Shown piece by piece: positions 17,859-27,361 of a DNA stretch of 64,000 bases; positions within the stretch are counted from its first letter, which is position 1, and every line of letters starts with the position of its first letter. Made by a program: the position numbers and the translations under genes. This DNA comes from CALKJU01 sp046349355 (GTDB taxonomy: Bacteria; Pseudomonadota; Alphaproteobacteria; Geminicoccales; Geminicoccaceae), in NCBI GenBank assembly GCA_046349355.1, contig JAXMCM010000024.1:124001-188000 (forward strand). The letters are read 5' to 3'. Under the pieces are notes generated by a model. The model had not been told where the DNA came from. It did not search any database and was given only the letters and a program-made list of their open reading frames with translations.

Positions 17859-20800
17859 TCATGCCGCCAGCCGGGTCAGCTCGCCGACGACCTGGCGGGC
17901 CACCTTCAGCCGCTCGGCCGGCGACGAGGTCTCGCGCATCACCACCAGCTTGTGGTCGGGGCGAACCCGCATCTGCCCCTTGCTCTGGGCGATCCAGCCG
18001 ACCAGCCGCTCGGGCTTGCCGAAGCGGTTGTCGCGGAACGCGAGCACGATGCCCTTGGGACCGATGTCGAGCTTGGCGACGTTGGCGCGCCGGCAGAGCT
18101 GCTTGACCGCCACCAGCTGCAGCAGGCTCTCGGTCTCGGGCGGCAACGGCCCGAAGCGGTCGATCAGTTCGGCGGCGAAGGATTCGATGTCGGACGGCTC
18201 CTCGAGCCCGGCGAGGCGCCGGTACAGGCTGAGGCGCAGGTCGAGGTCGCCGACATAGGTCTCGGGCATGAGGGCCGCCGCATCGACCGTGATCTGCGGC
18301 GTCCACTCGCCGCTCTCGGCGTCGGCGCGGGCCTTGTCCTGCTTGAGCTGGGCCACCGCCTCCTCGAGCATCTGGTTGTAGAGCTCGAAGCCGACCTCCT
18401 TGATCTGGCCCGACTGCTCCTCGCCCAGGAGGTTGCCGGCGCCGCGGATGTCGAGGTCGTGGCTGGCCAGCTGGAAGCCGGCGCCGAGGCCTTCCAGCGA
18501 CTGGATGACGTGCAGGCGCTTCTCGGCGGTGTCGCGCAGCACCTGCTCGCCCGGCACGGTGAAGTAGGCGTAGCCGCGCACGTTGGAGCGGCCGACGCGG
18601 CCGCGCAGCTGGTAGAGCTGCGACAGGCCGAACAGGTGCGCCTTGTGGACGATCAGCGTGTTGGCGGTCGGGATGTCGAGGCCGCTCTCGATGATATTGG
18701 TGGCGACCAGGAGGTCGAGCCGGCGGTCGTAGAAGCCGCCCATGACCTCCTCGAGCTCGGCCGCCGGCAGCTGGCCGTTGACGACGCCGATCCGCACCTC
18801 GGGCACCAGCCGGCGCAGGTCGTCGACCAGCTTCGGCTGGTCGGCGATCTTCGGGCAGACGTAGAACGATTGCCCGCCGCGATAGTGCTCGCGCAGGATC
18901 GCTTCGCGAATCACCACGGGATCGGCCGGCATCACGAACGAGCGCACCGCCAGCCGGTCGACCGGCGGCGTGGCGATGATCGACAGGTCCTTCATCCCGC
19001 CCAGCGCCATGTGCAGCGTGCGCGGGATCGGCGTCGCCGTCATCGTCAGCATGTGCACCTCGGCCCGCAGCTGCTTCAGCCGCTCCTTGTGCGCCACGCC
19101 GAAATGCTGCTCCTCGTCGACGATGACGAGGCCGAGATCCTTGAAGGCGATGGTCTTGCCGAGCAGGGCGTGGGTGCCGACGACGATGTCGACCTCGCCC
19201 GCCACCAGGCGCTTCTTCGTCTCCGTCGCCTCCTTCGCGGTCACGAACCGCGACAGCTGGGCGACGCGGATCGGCAGGCCCTGGAAGCGCTCGCTGAACA
19301 CCCGGAAATGCTGGCGCACCAGCAGCGTCGTCGGCGCCAGCACTGCCACCTGCTTGCCGCTCATGGCCGCGGCGAAGGCGGCACGCAGCGCCACCTCGGT
19401 CTTGCCGAAGCCGACGTCGCCGCAGACCAGCCGGTCCATCGGATGGCCCGAGCCCATGTCCTCCAGCACCGCCTCGATGGCGCGCAGCTGGTCCTCGGTC
19501 TCCTCGTGCGGGAAGCGGGCGGCGAACTCGTCGTAGAGCCCGGGCGGCAGCTCCAGCGCCGTCGCCGTCCGGGTCGCCCGCTCGGCGGCGGTCCTGATCA
19601 GCTCGCCCGCCAGCTCGCGGATGCGCTGCTTGATCTTGGCCTTGCGCGACTGCCAGCCGACGCCGCCCAGCTTGTCGAGCTGGACCTCCTGCTCGGCGCT
19701 GCCGTAGCGCGACAGCAGGTCGATGTTCTCGACCGGCACGAACAGCTTGTCGCCGCCGTGGTAGAGCAGCTTCAGGCAGTCGTGCGGCGCGCCGCCGATC
19801 TGCAGCGTCTCGAGCCCCTCGAACCGGCCGATGCCGTGCTCGGCATGGACGACCAGGTCGCCCTCGCCCAGCGCTGCCACCTCGGCAATGAACTTGTCGG
19901 CGCGCTTGGCCCGCCGCGCCGAGCGCTGCAGGCGGTCGCCGAGCAGGTCCTGCTCGCCCAGGATGCACAGCCCCGGGGCGATGAAGCCGTGCGGCAGCGG
20001 CAGGACGACGATCGCCGGCCCGCCCGCCTGTCGGGCGCTGCGCCAGCTGTCGAGCACGGCCAGCCCCTCGAGCCCGTGGTCGGCCAGCACCTGGCGCAGG
20101 CGCTCCGCGGCACCGTCACTGTAGGCGGCCAGCAGCGGGCGGTGCCCGGCAGCGACCAGCTCGCGCACATGCGCCACGATGGCGTCGAACAGGTTGACCG
20201 AGCGGTCTGTGCGCTCGCGGGCGAAGTCGCGGGCCGGCTGGCCGCCCAGGTCCTCGACGGCGACGATTCCGGCCGGCCGCGCCGGCGGTGGCGCGAAGAT
20301 CGAGAACTGCCAGGCCGTCCGTCCTGCGGCGAGACGGGCGAAGCTCTGCTCGTCGACGTAGAGCAGCTCCGGCGGCAGCGCCCGGTACGGCGTCGAGCCG
20401 AAGCTTGCCGCCGTCACTACGGGCTGCTGCCGCGAGCGGTAATGCTCGCCGATCAGCTGGTGGCGGGCGGCGATCGCCTCCTGCGCAAGGTGGTCGAAGC
20501 TAAGCTCGGCCTCGGGCCCGACATAGTCGAACAGCGTCGCCAGCCGCTCGTGGAACAGCGGCAGCCAGTGCTCCATCCCGGGGAACGCCCGGCCGGCGAC
20601 CACCGATTCCAGCAGCGGATCGCCGGTGACAGCGCCGAAATGCTGCAGGTAGCCCACCTTGAAGCGTTCGATGGCGACGACGTCGAAGACGACCTCGCTC
20701 ATCGGCCGCAGCTCGACCCTGTCGACCCGGTCGGCCGAGCGCTGGGTCAGCGGGTCGAAGGCGCGGATGCTGTCGACGACGTCGCCGAACAGGTCGAGCC

Positions 20801-21365
20801 GGAGCGGCGCCGCGGCGCCGGTCGGGTAGAGGTCGATCAGGCCGCCGCGGACGGCGTAGTCGCCCTGCTCCACCACCGTGCCGCTGCGGCGGTAGCCGTT
20901 GCGCTCGAGATGCGCCAGCAGCGCGTTGCGGTCGACACGGCCGCCGCGCTTGACGGTGAAGCTGCTGGCAGCGACCAGCTCCGGCGGCGGCACGCGCTGC
21001 ACTACCGCGTTGGCCGTCGTCAGGATCAGCCTTGGCGCCGTCGAGGTTCCGGTGCTCAGCTCGGCCAGGGCCGCCAGCCGCTGCGCCATCAGCTCGGCCG
21101 TCGGCGAGATGCGGTCGTAGGGCAGGCAGTCCCAGGCCGGGATCGCCACCACCTGTACCGACGGCGCGAAGAAGCGCACCATCCGCTCGATGAAGGCCAG
21201 GCGTGGCGCGTCGCGGGCGACGTGCAGGATGGAGCGCACGCCCTTGCGCATCAGCCGCTCGGCAAGGAAGCGGGCTTCCAGCCCCTCGCGGGCGTTGCCG
21301 AGCAGGGTGGTGCCGCGCGGCCGCGTCGGTGCCGGCGCTTCGGCGGCGAGCGTATCGGTGGCCAT
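17859..21365 (-). CDS. mfd: Transcription-repair coupling factor
   Basis: DNA translocase of 1168 residues that removes stalled RNA polymerase and recruits UvrA. It contains the UvrB-homology module at the N-terminus, the polymerase-interacting domain (GDLVVHAEHGIGRFEGL), then the RecG-like motor with Walker A GDVGFGKTEV (about residue 648), DEEQ in VIVDEEQHFG, and the TRG region near QLYQLRGRVGRS. The C-terminal domain that masks UvrA binding is present. The ATG giving MATDTLAAEA is chosen; it lies 11 bases after sdhE. Confidence 0.97.
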   Translation of the reverse strand: MATDTLAAEAPAPTRPRGTTLLGNAREGLEARFLAERLMRKGVRSILHVARDAPRLAFIERMVRFFAPSVQVVAIPAWDCLPYDRISPTAELMAQRLAALAELSTGTSTAPRLILTTANAVVQRVPPPELVAASSFTVKRGGRVDRNALLAHLERNGYRRSGTVVEQGDYAVRGGLIDLYPTGAAAPLRLDLFGDVVDSIRAFDPLTQRSADRVDRVELRPMSEVVFDVVAIERFKVGYLQHFGAVTGDPLLESVVAGRAFPGMEHWLPLFHERLATLFDYVGPEAELSFDHLAQEAIAARHQLIGEHYRSRQQPVVTAASFGSTPYRALPPELLYVDEQSFARLAAGRTAWQFSIFAPPPARPAGIVAVEDLGGQPARDFARERTDRSVNLFDAIVAHVRELVAAGHRPLLAAYSDGAAERLRQVLADHGLEGLAVLDSWRSARQAGGPAIVVLPLPHGFIAPGLCILGEQDLLGDRLQRSARRAKRADKFIAEVAALGEGDLVVHAEHGIGRFEGLETLQIGGAPHDCLKLLYHGGDKLFVPVENIDLLSRYGSAEQEVQLDKLGGVGWQSRKAKIKQRIRELAGELIRTAAERATRTATALELPPGLYDEFAARFPHEETEDQLRAIEAVLEDMGSGHPMDRLVCGDVGFGKTEVALRAAFAAAMSGKQVAVLAPTTLLVRQHFRVFSERFQGLPIRVAQLSRFVTAKEATETKKRLVAGEVDIVVGTHALLGKTIAFKDLGLVIVDEEQHFGVAHKERLKQLRAEVHMLTMTATPIPRTLHMALGGMKDLSIIATPPVDRLAVRSFVMPADPVVIREAILREHYRGGQSFYVCPKIADQPKLVDDLRRLVPEVRIGVVNGQLPAAELEEVMGGFYDRRLDLLVATNIIESGLDIPTANTLIVHKAHLFGLSQLYQLRGRVGRSNVRGYAYFTVPGEQVLRDTAEKRLHVIQSLEGLGAGFQLASHDLDIRGAGNLLGEEQSGQIKEVGFELYNQMLEEAVAQLKQDKARADAESGEWTPQITVDAAALMPETYVGDLDLRLSLYRRLAGLEEPSDIESFAAELIDRFGPLPPETESLLQLVAVKQLCRRANVAKLDIGPKGIVLAFRDNRFGKPERLVGWIAQSKGQMRVRPDHKLVVMRETSSPAERLKVARQVVGELTRLAA

Positions 21366-21376
21366 CACGCTGCCCG

Positions 21377-21637
21377 TCAGCCGTTGCCGCCGACGCTGCG
21401 GAGCATGGCCAGGACATCGTGATCGTGCCGGGCGGGGACGGCGGCAGCACCGGTAACCCAGGTCCAGATGTCCTGGTCCGGCTCGTCCAGCAGCGCTTCC
21501 AGCCGGTCGAGCTGGCCGTCGTCGAGGCCATCGAGGTAGCGGTCGGTGAACCGGGCGAACAGCAGGTCGCTCTCGAGGAAGCCCCGATAGCGGCTGCGGT
21601 GCAGCAACCGCTTGCGGCGGACGGTCGCCGATTCCAT
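21377..21637 (-). CDS. sdhE: Succinate dehydrogenase assembly factor SdhE (FAD assembly factor)
   Basis: Small protein of 86 residues that promotes covalent FAD attachment to SdhA. The family features are the basic N-terminus, RSRYRGFLESDLLFARF (containing the RGxxE motif) and the C-terminal DxxIWxW-type segment seen as DQDIWTWV. It is the first gene of the leftward run and is divergent from recG. Pairing of sdhE with mfd and recG is common in alphaproteobacteria. Confidence 0.92.
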   Translation of the reverse strand: MESATVRRKRLLHRSRYRGFLESDLLFARFTDRYLDGLDDGQLDRLEALLDEPDQDIWTWVTGAAAVPARHDHDVLAMLRSVGGNG

Positions 21638-21688
21638 CAGGCAGGCACCTTGGCGGGGATCGCCGATGAGGGGTGGCAGAACAGCGCC

Positions 21689-23803
21689 GTGGCTCTAGCC
21701 CAAACCGCAGCACCGGCCAAGCCGGGCGAGCAGGCGCTCGCCGCGGTGCTGCGACCGCTCGAGCACCTGCCGGCGGTCGGCCCGTCGCTGCTGCGCCTGC
21801 TCCGCCGGCTCCTCGCCAATCCCGCTCCTTGCATCTTCGACCTCGTCGCGCATCGCCCGTCGGGTGCGCTCGATCCGACGCCGGCCACGACCCTGACCGC
21901 CGATATGGAAGGCAGGCCGGTCTCGCTCCAGTGCACGATCGGCCAACCCCGCCCCGCGGGACGTGGCCGCTCGACGCTGCGCATCCCGGCCGCGGCCGCC
22001 GGCCAGCCGCTCGACCTCGTCTTCTTCAACGTCCGCGGCAACTGGCCGCTCCGCCGCTTCCCGACCGGTGCCACGATGCTGCTCCACGGCCGCCTCGCGC
22101 GACATGGCGGCCGCTGGCAGCTGCCGCACCCGGAGCCGCTGCCGGCGGGAGCGGATGGGGCCGAGCCGGCGGCCATCGTCACCTACCCGCTGACCGAGGG
22201 GCTCACCCAGCCCCGCCTGCGATCGCTGATCGCCACGCTGCTGGCCGGGCTGCCCGATCTGCCGGAATGGCATGATCCGGCGCTGCTGAAGCGGCAGGCC
22301 TGGCCCGGCTGGCGCCCGGCGATGACACTGCTCCATGCGACCGATGCCCTGCCCGCGGCAGCCGCGGCCGCCCGTCGCCGGCTCGCCTACGACGAGCTGC
22401 TCGCCAGCCAGCTGGCCCTGCAGCTCGTCCGCTTGCGGCGCGAGGCCGAGGGCGGGCGCGCCGTGGCCGGACTGGGCAGCCTCCGCACCCGGCTGCTCGC
22501 CGCCCTTCCCTACGTGCCGACCGCCGACCAGGCTGCGGCGATCGAGGCCATCCTCGCCGACATGGCGGCTCCCCGGCCGATGCTGCGCCTGCTCATGGGC
22601 GACGTCGGCAGCGGCAAGACGCTGGTCGCCCTGCTGGCGATGCTGGAAGCGGCGGAAGCCGGCGGGCAGGCGGTGCTGATGGCGCCGACCGAGACGCTGG
22701 CGCTGCAGCATGCCGCCGGGATCGCCCGCCTCGTCGCTCCGCTGGGTCTTGGCGTCGAGGTCCTGGTCGGCTCCGCCACCGCCGCCACCCGGCGCGCCGC
22801 CGAACGGCGCGTCCGCACGGGCGAAGCGAGGCTCGTGATCGGCACCCATGCGCTGTTCCAGGGTGGGACGACCTTCGCCGACCTGACGCTGGCGGTGATC
22901 GACGAGCAGCACCGGTTCGGCGTCGGCCAGCGCCTCGAGCTGCGCGCCAAGGGCCGCGCCGTCGACATGCTGCTCCTGACCGCGACACCCATCCCGCGCA
23001 CCCTGCTGTTGAGCGGATATGGCGACATCGCCACCTCGACGCTGCGCCAGAAGCCGCCCGGGCGGACCCCGATCCGCACCACGGCCGTGCCGATCACGAG
23101 GATCGACGAGGTCATCGAAGGCATCGGCCGCGCGCTGGCCGCAGGCGGACGGGCCTACTGGGTCTGTCCGCGGATCGGCGAGAGCGAGGAGGAGGAAGCC
23201 GGCGCCGCCGAGCATCGGGCGCGTGCGCTGGAGCTGCGCTTCGGCCGGGCGGTCGCCCTGGTGCACGGGCGGATGCGAAGTTCCGACCGCCAGCGGGCGA
23301 TGGCCGACTTCGCTGCCGGCCGGTCGACGCTGCTGGTGGCCACGACCGTCATCGAGGTCGGCATCGACGTTCCCGAGGCCAGCATCATCGTCGTCGAGGG
23401 TGCCGAGCGTTTCGGCCTCGCCCAGCTCCACCAGCTGCGCGGCCGCGTCGGTCGCGGTGCTGCCGCCTCGGACTGCGTGCTGCTCTACGGCCAACCGCTG
23501 GGTGCGATGGCGCGCAGCCGGCTGCAGGTGCTGCGGCGGTCGGACGATGGCTTCCACATTGCCGAGGAGGACCTGCGCCTTCGCGGGCCTGGCGAGGTGC
23601 TCGGCCTGCGCCAGAGCGGGCTGCCGTCCTTCCGCTTCGCCGATCTGGCCCTCGACCGCGACCTGCTGCCGCTCGCTCATGATGATGCCCGGCTGGCCCT
23701 CGCCCGCGATCCGGAGCTCAAGGGCGGCAGGGGCGAGGCCTTGCGCCTGTTGCTGCGCCTGTTCGATCGCGACTCTGCCGCCACCCTTGTGACCGCCGGC
23801 TGA
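21689..23803 (+). CDS. recG: ATP-dependent DNA helicase RecG
   Basis: Branch-migrating helicase of 704 residues that remodels stalled forks. A wedge/OB domain occupies the N-terminal third, followed by Walker A GDVGSGKTLV (about residue 305), the DEQH box in VIDEQHRFGVG, and the helicase C domain with HQLRGRVGRG. The GTG start is chosen because the protein then has normal length; a TTG 13 codons upstream is an alternative. The stop abuts the stop of the convergent DUF502 gene with no intervening base. Confidence 0.95.
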   Translation: MALAQTAAPAKPGEQALAAVLRPLEHLPAVGPSLLRLLRRLLANPAPCIFDLVAHRPSGALDPTPATTLTADMEGRPVSLQCTIGQPRPAGRGRSTLRIPAAAAGQPLDLVFFNVRGNWPLRRFPTGATMLLHGRLARHGGRWQLPHPEPLPAGADGAEPAAIVTYPLTEGLTQPRLRSLIATLLAGLPDLPEWHDPALLKRQAWPGWRPAMTLLHATDALPAAAAAARRRLAYDELLASQLALQLVRLRREAEGGRAVAGLGSLRTRLLAALPYVPTADQAAAIEAILADMAAPRPMLRLLMGDVGSGKTLVALLAMLEAAEAGGQAVLMAPTETLALQHAAGIARLVAPLGLGVEVLVGSATAATRRAAERRVRTGEARLVIGTHALFQGGTTFADLTLAVIDEQHRFGVGQRLELRAKGRAVDMLLLTATPIPRTLLLSGYGDIATSTLRQKPPGRTPIRTTAVPITRIDEVIEGIGRALAAGGRAYWVCPRIGESEEEEAGAAEHRARALELRFGRAVALVHGRMRSSDRQRAMADFAAGRSTLLVATTVIEVGIDVPEASIIVVEGAERFGLAQLHQLRGRVGRGAAASDCVLLYGQPLGAMARSRLQVLRRSDDGFHIAEEDLRLRGPGEVLGLRQSGLPSFRFADLALDRDLLPLAHDDARLALARDPELKGGRGEALRLLLRLFDRDSAATLVTAG

Positions 23804-24532
23804 TCAGGCCGGGTCGACGGTCTCGCGCTCCGGGCGGGTCCCGGCATCGGCAGGCAGGGATGCCGGCGGCGCCACCATGCCGCCGGAGATGATCAGCTTC
23901 ATCGCCTCCTCGACCGTCAGGTCGACCGGGATCGCCTCGCGCCGTGGCACCATCACGAAGTAGCCGGTGGTCGGGTTCGGCGTGCACGGCAGGAACAGGC
24001 TGACGAGGTCGTCGTCGACGACGCGGGCCACCGCCGCCGGCGCGTTGCCGGTGACGAAGGCCACCGACCATGTGCCCTGGCGCGGCCATTCGACCAGCAC
24101 GACCTCGCGGAACGAGCGCGAGGACTGGGCGAGCACCGTCTCGAACAGCTGCTTCAAGGTGCTGTAGAGGCTGCGGATGACCGGGGTGCGGTGCAGCAGC
24201 CGCTCGCCGCTTCGCATCATCAGGCGGCCGACATAGCTGGCCGTGAACCAGCCGATCAGGACGAGACCGACGAGGGTCAGCAGCAGGCCGATGCCGGGGA
24301 TCGTGAAGGGCAGGAACTGCTCGGGATTGTACCGTGCCGGGATCAGGCCGGCGATGCGCGAGTCGAAGTAGTCGATCACCTGCCAGACGATGAAGAAGGT
24401 GATGCTGATCGGCGCCGTGACGATGATGCCGGCGAGGAGATAGGTCCGCAGCTTCGCGAGGAGGCCCATCGGTCGCGGGCCGGCGTTCGCGCCCCCGACC
24501 TCGACAGGCCCGTTGTCGCCAGCTCTGCCCAT
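23804..24532 (-). CDS. DUF502 family membrane protein
   Basis: Inner-membrane protein of 242 residues with two hydrophobic helices (about LLAGIIVTAPISITFFIVW and GLLLTLVGLVLIGW) and a cytosolic or periplasmic C-terminal domain with EWPRQGTWSVAFVTG and PCTPNPTTGYFVMVP, which are signatures of DUF502. The function is not established. The ATG at MGRAGDN is preceded by GGGGAGG at about 11 bases. Its position beside recG recurs in alphaproteobacteria. Confidence 0.88.
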   Translation of the reverse strand: MGRAGDNGPVEVGGANAGPRPMGLLAKLRTYLLAGIIVTAPISITFFIVWQVIDYFDSRIAGLIPARYNPEQFLPFTIPGIGLLLTLVGLVLIGWFTASYVGRLMMRSGERLLHRTPVIRSLYSTLKQLFETVLAQSSRSFREVVLVEWPRQGTWSVAFVTGNAPAAVARVVDDDLVSLFLPCTPNPTTGYFVMVPRREAIPVDLTVEEAMKLIISGGMVAPPASLPADAGTRPERETVDPA

Positions 24533-24902
24533 CGCTCCGGCAACCTCCCCGCGGCGGTGCCCCGGTTCGACCCTATCGCAGCGCAACATATGCGCCTCGC
24601 GGCGATGGCGTCCAGCCGTGGCGGTCGACGCAGGCGTTGCCGCCACCGGCCGCGGTCCGGATGGCTTGAAAGACGATTACTTTTGATCGGCAATTATCTA
24701 GAATTTTATTGAATTTTTCGTAAAGCCTTTACTTTGAATTTCTGACGAAGTCGTTGACTTGGACAGACGCACACGACAGTATTGCTAATAGGCAGCCAGA
24801 CGCGTCGCGGTCAGGGCGATGCGATGGCATCGGCGAATGGATGGGGGGCTCGGTCAACCGAGACGTTGGTTCGCGGAGACCGGGACGAGCGGAGTGAACG
24901 GC
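24533..24902. other. Intergenic region with an AT-rich patch
   Basis: No gene is supported here. Bases 24668-24760 are strikingly AT-rich for this genome. On the plus strand TTGACT (24754-24759) could be a -35 for the downstream gene, but no good -10 is at standard spacing. On the minus strand TTTACG and TAGATA, 18 bases apart, could serve the DUF502 gene. The patch probably holds the divergent promoters. Confidence 0.4.
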
Positions 24903-25370
24903 ATGAATGTGATTTCCAATTCCATGCTGCTGGTTCGTCGGATCTCTGAGCTTCAGCGTCGCCGCGAGGCGCTGGTCGACCGCCAGGACCGGCTGCGCCG
25001 CAGCCTGCCCGAATGGGCCTTCGCCCCCCTGCAGCTGGCTGGCATGTCGGCGGACGAGATCCGCGGTATGGTCGGCGAGATCACCGAGGCGGAGCGCGCC
25101 TCCGGCCTCGACACGATCGAGCGCGACATCGAGCAGATCGATGGCCAGATCGAGGATCTCGAGAACCAGTTGCTGACGACACCCTCGCGGACGCTGGACA
25201 GCGTCCAGGCTGTGCTCGACCTCGCCGTCAGCCGCTGCCGCGCCCACACCGTGTCGGACCCGAACGACGTGTTCTACGACTACGGTGACAGCCGCGTGCT
25301 CTACTTCCTCGAGCGGGCCAACGAGGATCTCCGCGCGATCCTCGCCGCCGAGCAGCGCCAGGCCAGCTGA
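24903..25370 (+). CDS. Uncharacterised coiled-coil protein
   Basis: Cytosolic protein of 155 residues. GGAG eight bases before the ATG supports the start. Residues about 10-40 (VRRISELQRRREALVDRQDRL) and about 75-100 (ERDIEQIDGQIEDLENQLL) are heptad-rich helices likely to form a coiled coil; the C-terminal part ends with another helix. There is no membrane segment or catalytic motif. I do not recognise the family. It stands alone between an AT-rich promoter region and a strong hairpin. Confidence 0.7.
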   Translation: MNVISNSMLLVRRISELQRRREALVDRQDRLRRSLPEWAFAPLQLAGMSADEIRGMVGEITEAERASGLDTIERDIEQIDGQIEDLENQLLTTPSRTLDSVQAVLDLAVSRCRAHTVSDPNDVFYDYGDSRVLYFLERANEDLRAILAAEQRQAS

Positions 25371-25380
25371 AACCACCGAC

Positions 25381-25417
25381 GGCGCCGGGCCGGGACGCTC
25401 CGCCCCGGTCCGGCGCC
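25381..25417. terminator. Hairpin between convergent genes (probable bidirectional terminator)
   Basis: Bases 25381-25394 pair with 25404-25417 in a 14-bp GC-rich stem with one G-U pair and a nine-base loop. It fills most of the 52-base gap between the converging coiled-coil and aspS genes. No T-tract follows on the plus strand and only a short one on the minus strand, so termination may be weak or Rho-assisted. Confidence 0.55.
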
Positions 25418-25422
25418 CCGTC

Positions 25423-27246
25423 TCAGGCCGTGCCTTCCGGCCGCCGCTTCGCCTCGTCCTCGCGTAATTTCTCGCGCGCCGCCAGCGACAGCTGGATGTT
25501 TAGCTCCTTGAGCTGCTTTTCCGTCACCGTGCCCGGTGCCCCGAGCAGCAGCTCCTGCGCCTGCTGGTTCAGCGGGAAGGCGGTCACCTCCCGCAGGTTC
25601 GTGGTGTCGGCCAGCAGCATGACGATCCGGTCGATGCCGGGTGCGATGCCGCCGTGCGGCGGGGCGCCGTAGGTCAGCGCCCGCAGCATCCCGCCGAACC
25701 GCCGCTCCAGCTCGTCGCGGCCGTAGCCGGCGATGGCGAAGGCCTTCTCCATGATGTCGGGGCGATGGTTGCGGATCGCACCCGAGCTCAGCTCGATGCC
25801 GTTGCAGACGATGTCGTACTGGTAGGCGAGGATGCTGAGCGGCTCCTGCGTCTCCAGCGCCTCCAGCCCGCCTTGCGGCATCGAGAACGGGTTGTGCGAG
25901 AAGACCACCTGCTTGAGCTCGTCGTCCCACTCGTACATCGGGAAGTCGACGATCCAGCAGAACCGGAAGGTGTCCTTCTCGACGATGCCGAGGTCCTGGC
26001 CGACCCGCTGGCGGATGGCGCCGGCCGGCTTGGCGATCGCCGCCTCCTGGCCGCAGACGAAGAACACGCCGTCGCCGGTGGCGAGCCCGGCCGCCTGCAT
26101 CACCTGGGCGATGCGCTCGGGCCCGAGGAACTTGGCGACCGGGCCGCGCGGCTGCTCCTCCACGACGATCCAGCCGGCGCCGGGCAGGCCCAGCTCCTTG
26201 GCGTAGCCGTCGACCTGATCGAAGAACCGGCGCGGCTGCCCGGCGGCCTTGGGCGCCGGGATGGCGCGGACCACGGCCCCCTTCTCGATGGCCGCGGCGA
26301 AGACCTTGAAGTCGCTGCCGCGGAAGGCCTCGGTGACGTCGGCGATGACCAGCGGGTTGCGCAGGTCGGGCTTGTCGCTGCCGTACTTCAGCATGGCGTC
26401 GCGGAAGGTGATCCGCGCGAACGGCCGCGCCGGCACCGTCCAGCCCTCGGGGGCGAACTCCTCGAACAGCCCGTGCATCACCGGCTCGACCGCCTGGAAG
26501 ACGTCCTCCTGGGTGACGAAGGCCATCTCGAGGTCGAGCTGGTAGAACTCGCCGGGGCTGCGGTCGGCGCGCGCGTCCTCGTCGCGGAAGCAGGGGGCGA
26601 TCTGGAAGTACCGGTCGAAGCCGGAGATCATGTAGAGCTGCTTGTACTGCTGCGGCGCCTGCGGCAGCGCGTAGAAGCGGCCTGGATGCAGCCGCGACGG
26701 CACCAGGAAGTCGCGTGCACCCTCGGGCGAGCTGGCCGTCAGGATCGGCGTCTGGAACTCGGTGAAGCCCTGCTCGACCATGCGCCGGCGGATGCTGGCG
26801 ATGATCGCCGAGCGCAGCCGGATGTTGCGCTGCATGCGCTCGCGGCGGAGGTCGAGGAAGCGGTAGCGCAGCCGCAGGTCCTCGGGATTGTCGCGCTCGG
26901 CGTTGACCTGCATCGGCAGCGTCTCGGCGGCCGACTGCACCGCCAGCTCGCGCACCGTCACCTCGATCTCGCCGGTGCCGAGGCCCGGGTTCACCGTCTC
27001 GGCCGAGCGGGCGACGACCTCGCCGGTGACGGTGATCACGGTCTCGTTGCGCAGGCCCTCGGCGGCGGCGAACACCGCCGAGCCCGGATGGAAGACGAGC
27101 TGGGTCAGGCCGGTATGGTCGCGCAGGTCGACAAACAGAAGCTGGCCGTGATCGCGCTTCCGGTGTACCCAACCGCTCAGGCGAACTTCCTGGCCGACGG
27201 CCGACTTGCGCAGCTCGCCGCAGCGGTGCGTACGATACGCGTGCAT
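25423..27246 (-). CDS. aspS: Aspartyl-tRNA synthetase (bacterial type)
   Basis: Class II synthetase of 607 residues, starting MHAYRTHRCGELR. The anticodon-binding OB fold contains SGWVHRKRDHG. Motif 2 is YFQIAPCFRDEDARADR and motif 3 GIDRIVMLLA. The GAD-type insertion expected for bacterial AspRS lies between. Many alphaproteobacterial AspRS are non-discriminating (they also charge tRNA-Asn), but that cannot be decided here. An ATG four codons upstream is also possible. Confidence 0.96.
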   Translation of the reverse strand: MHAYRTHRCGELRKSAVGQEVRLSGWVHRKRDHGQLLFVDLRDHTGLTQLVFHPGSAVFAAAEGLRNETVITVTGEVVARSAETVNPGLGTGEIEVTVRELAVQSAAETLPMQVNAERDNPEDLRLRYRFLDLRRERMQRNIRLRSAIIASIRRRMVEQGFTEFQTPILTASSPEGARDFLVPSRLHPGRFYALPQAPQQYKQLYMISGFDRYFQIAPCFRDEDARADRSPGEFYQLDLEMAFVTQEDVFQAVEPVMHGLFEEFAPEGWTVPARPFARITFRDAMLKYGSDKPDLRNPLVIADVTEAFRGSDFKVFAAAIEKGAVVRAIPAPKAAGQPRRFFDQVDGYAKELGLPGAGWIVVEEQPRGPVAKFLGPERIAQVMQAAGLATGDGVFFVCGQEAAIAKPAGAIRQRVGQDLGIVEKDTFRFCWIVDFPMYEWDDELKQVVFSHNPFSMPQGGLEALETQEPLSILAYQYDIVCNGIELSSGAIRNHRPDIMEKAFAIAGYGRDELERRFGGMLRALTYGAPPHGGIAPGIDRIVMLLADTTNLREVTAFPLNQQAQELLLGAPGTVTEKQLKELNIQLSLAAREKLREDEAKRRPEGTA

Positions 27247-27361
27247 CCGGATCCTCATCCATGAGCCGACGCCCGGCAGGCGGCCGGGTCGAAGCGGCGG
27301 CACAACGTCACGACGCCCGGCGCCCTGTCAAGGCACGGGCCCCCAGCCGAGCACGGTCGCC

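Noticed and set aside
17952..21422. Open frame of more than 1100 codons on the plus strand opposite mfd
   Set aside because: High GC leaves few stop codons. The translation has no family features while the minus strand encodes a full Mfd.
21695..23680. Long minus-strand frame opposite recG
   Set aside because: RecG motifs on the plus strand are complete; the antisense product has no recognisable domain.
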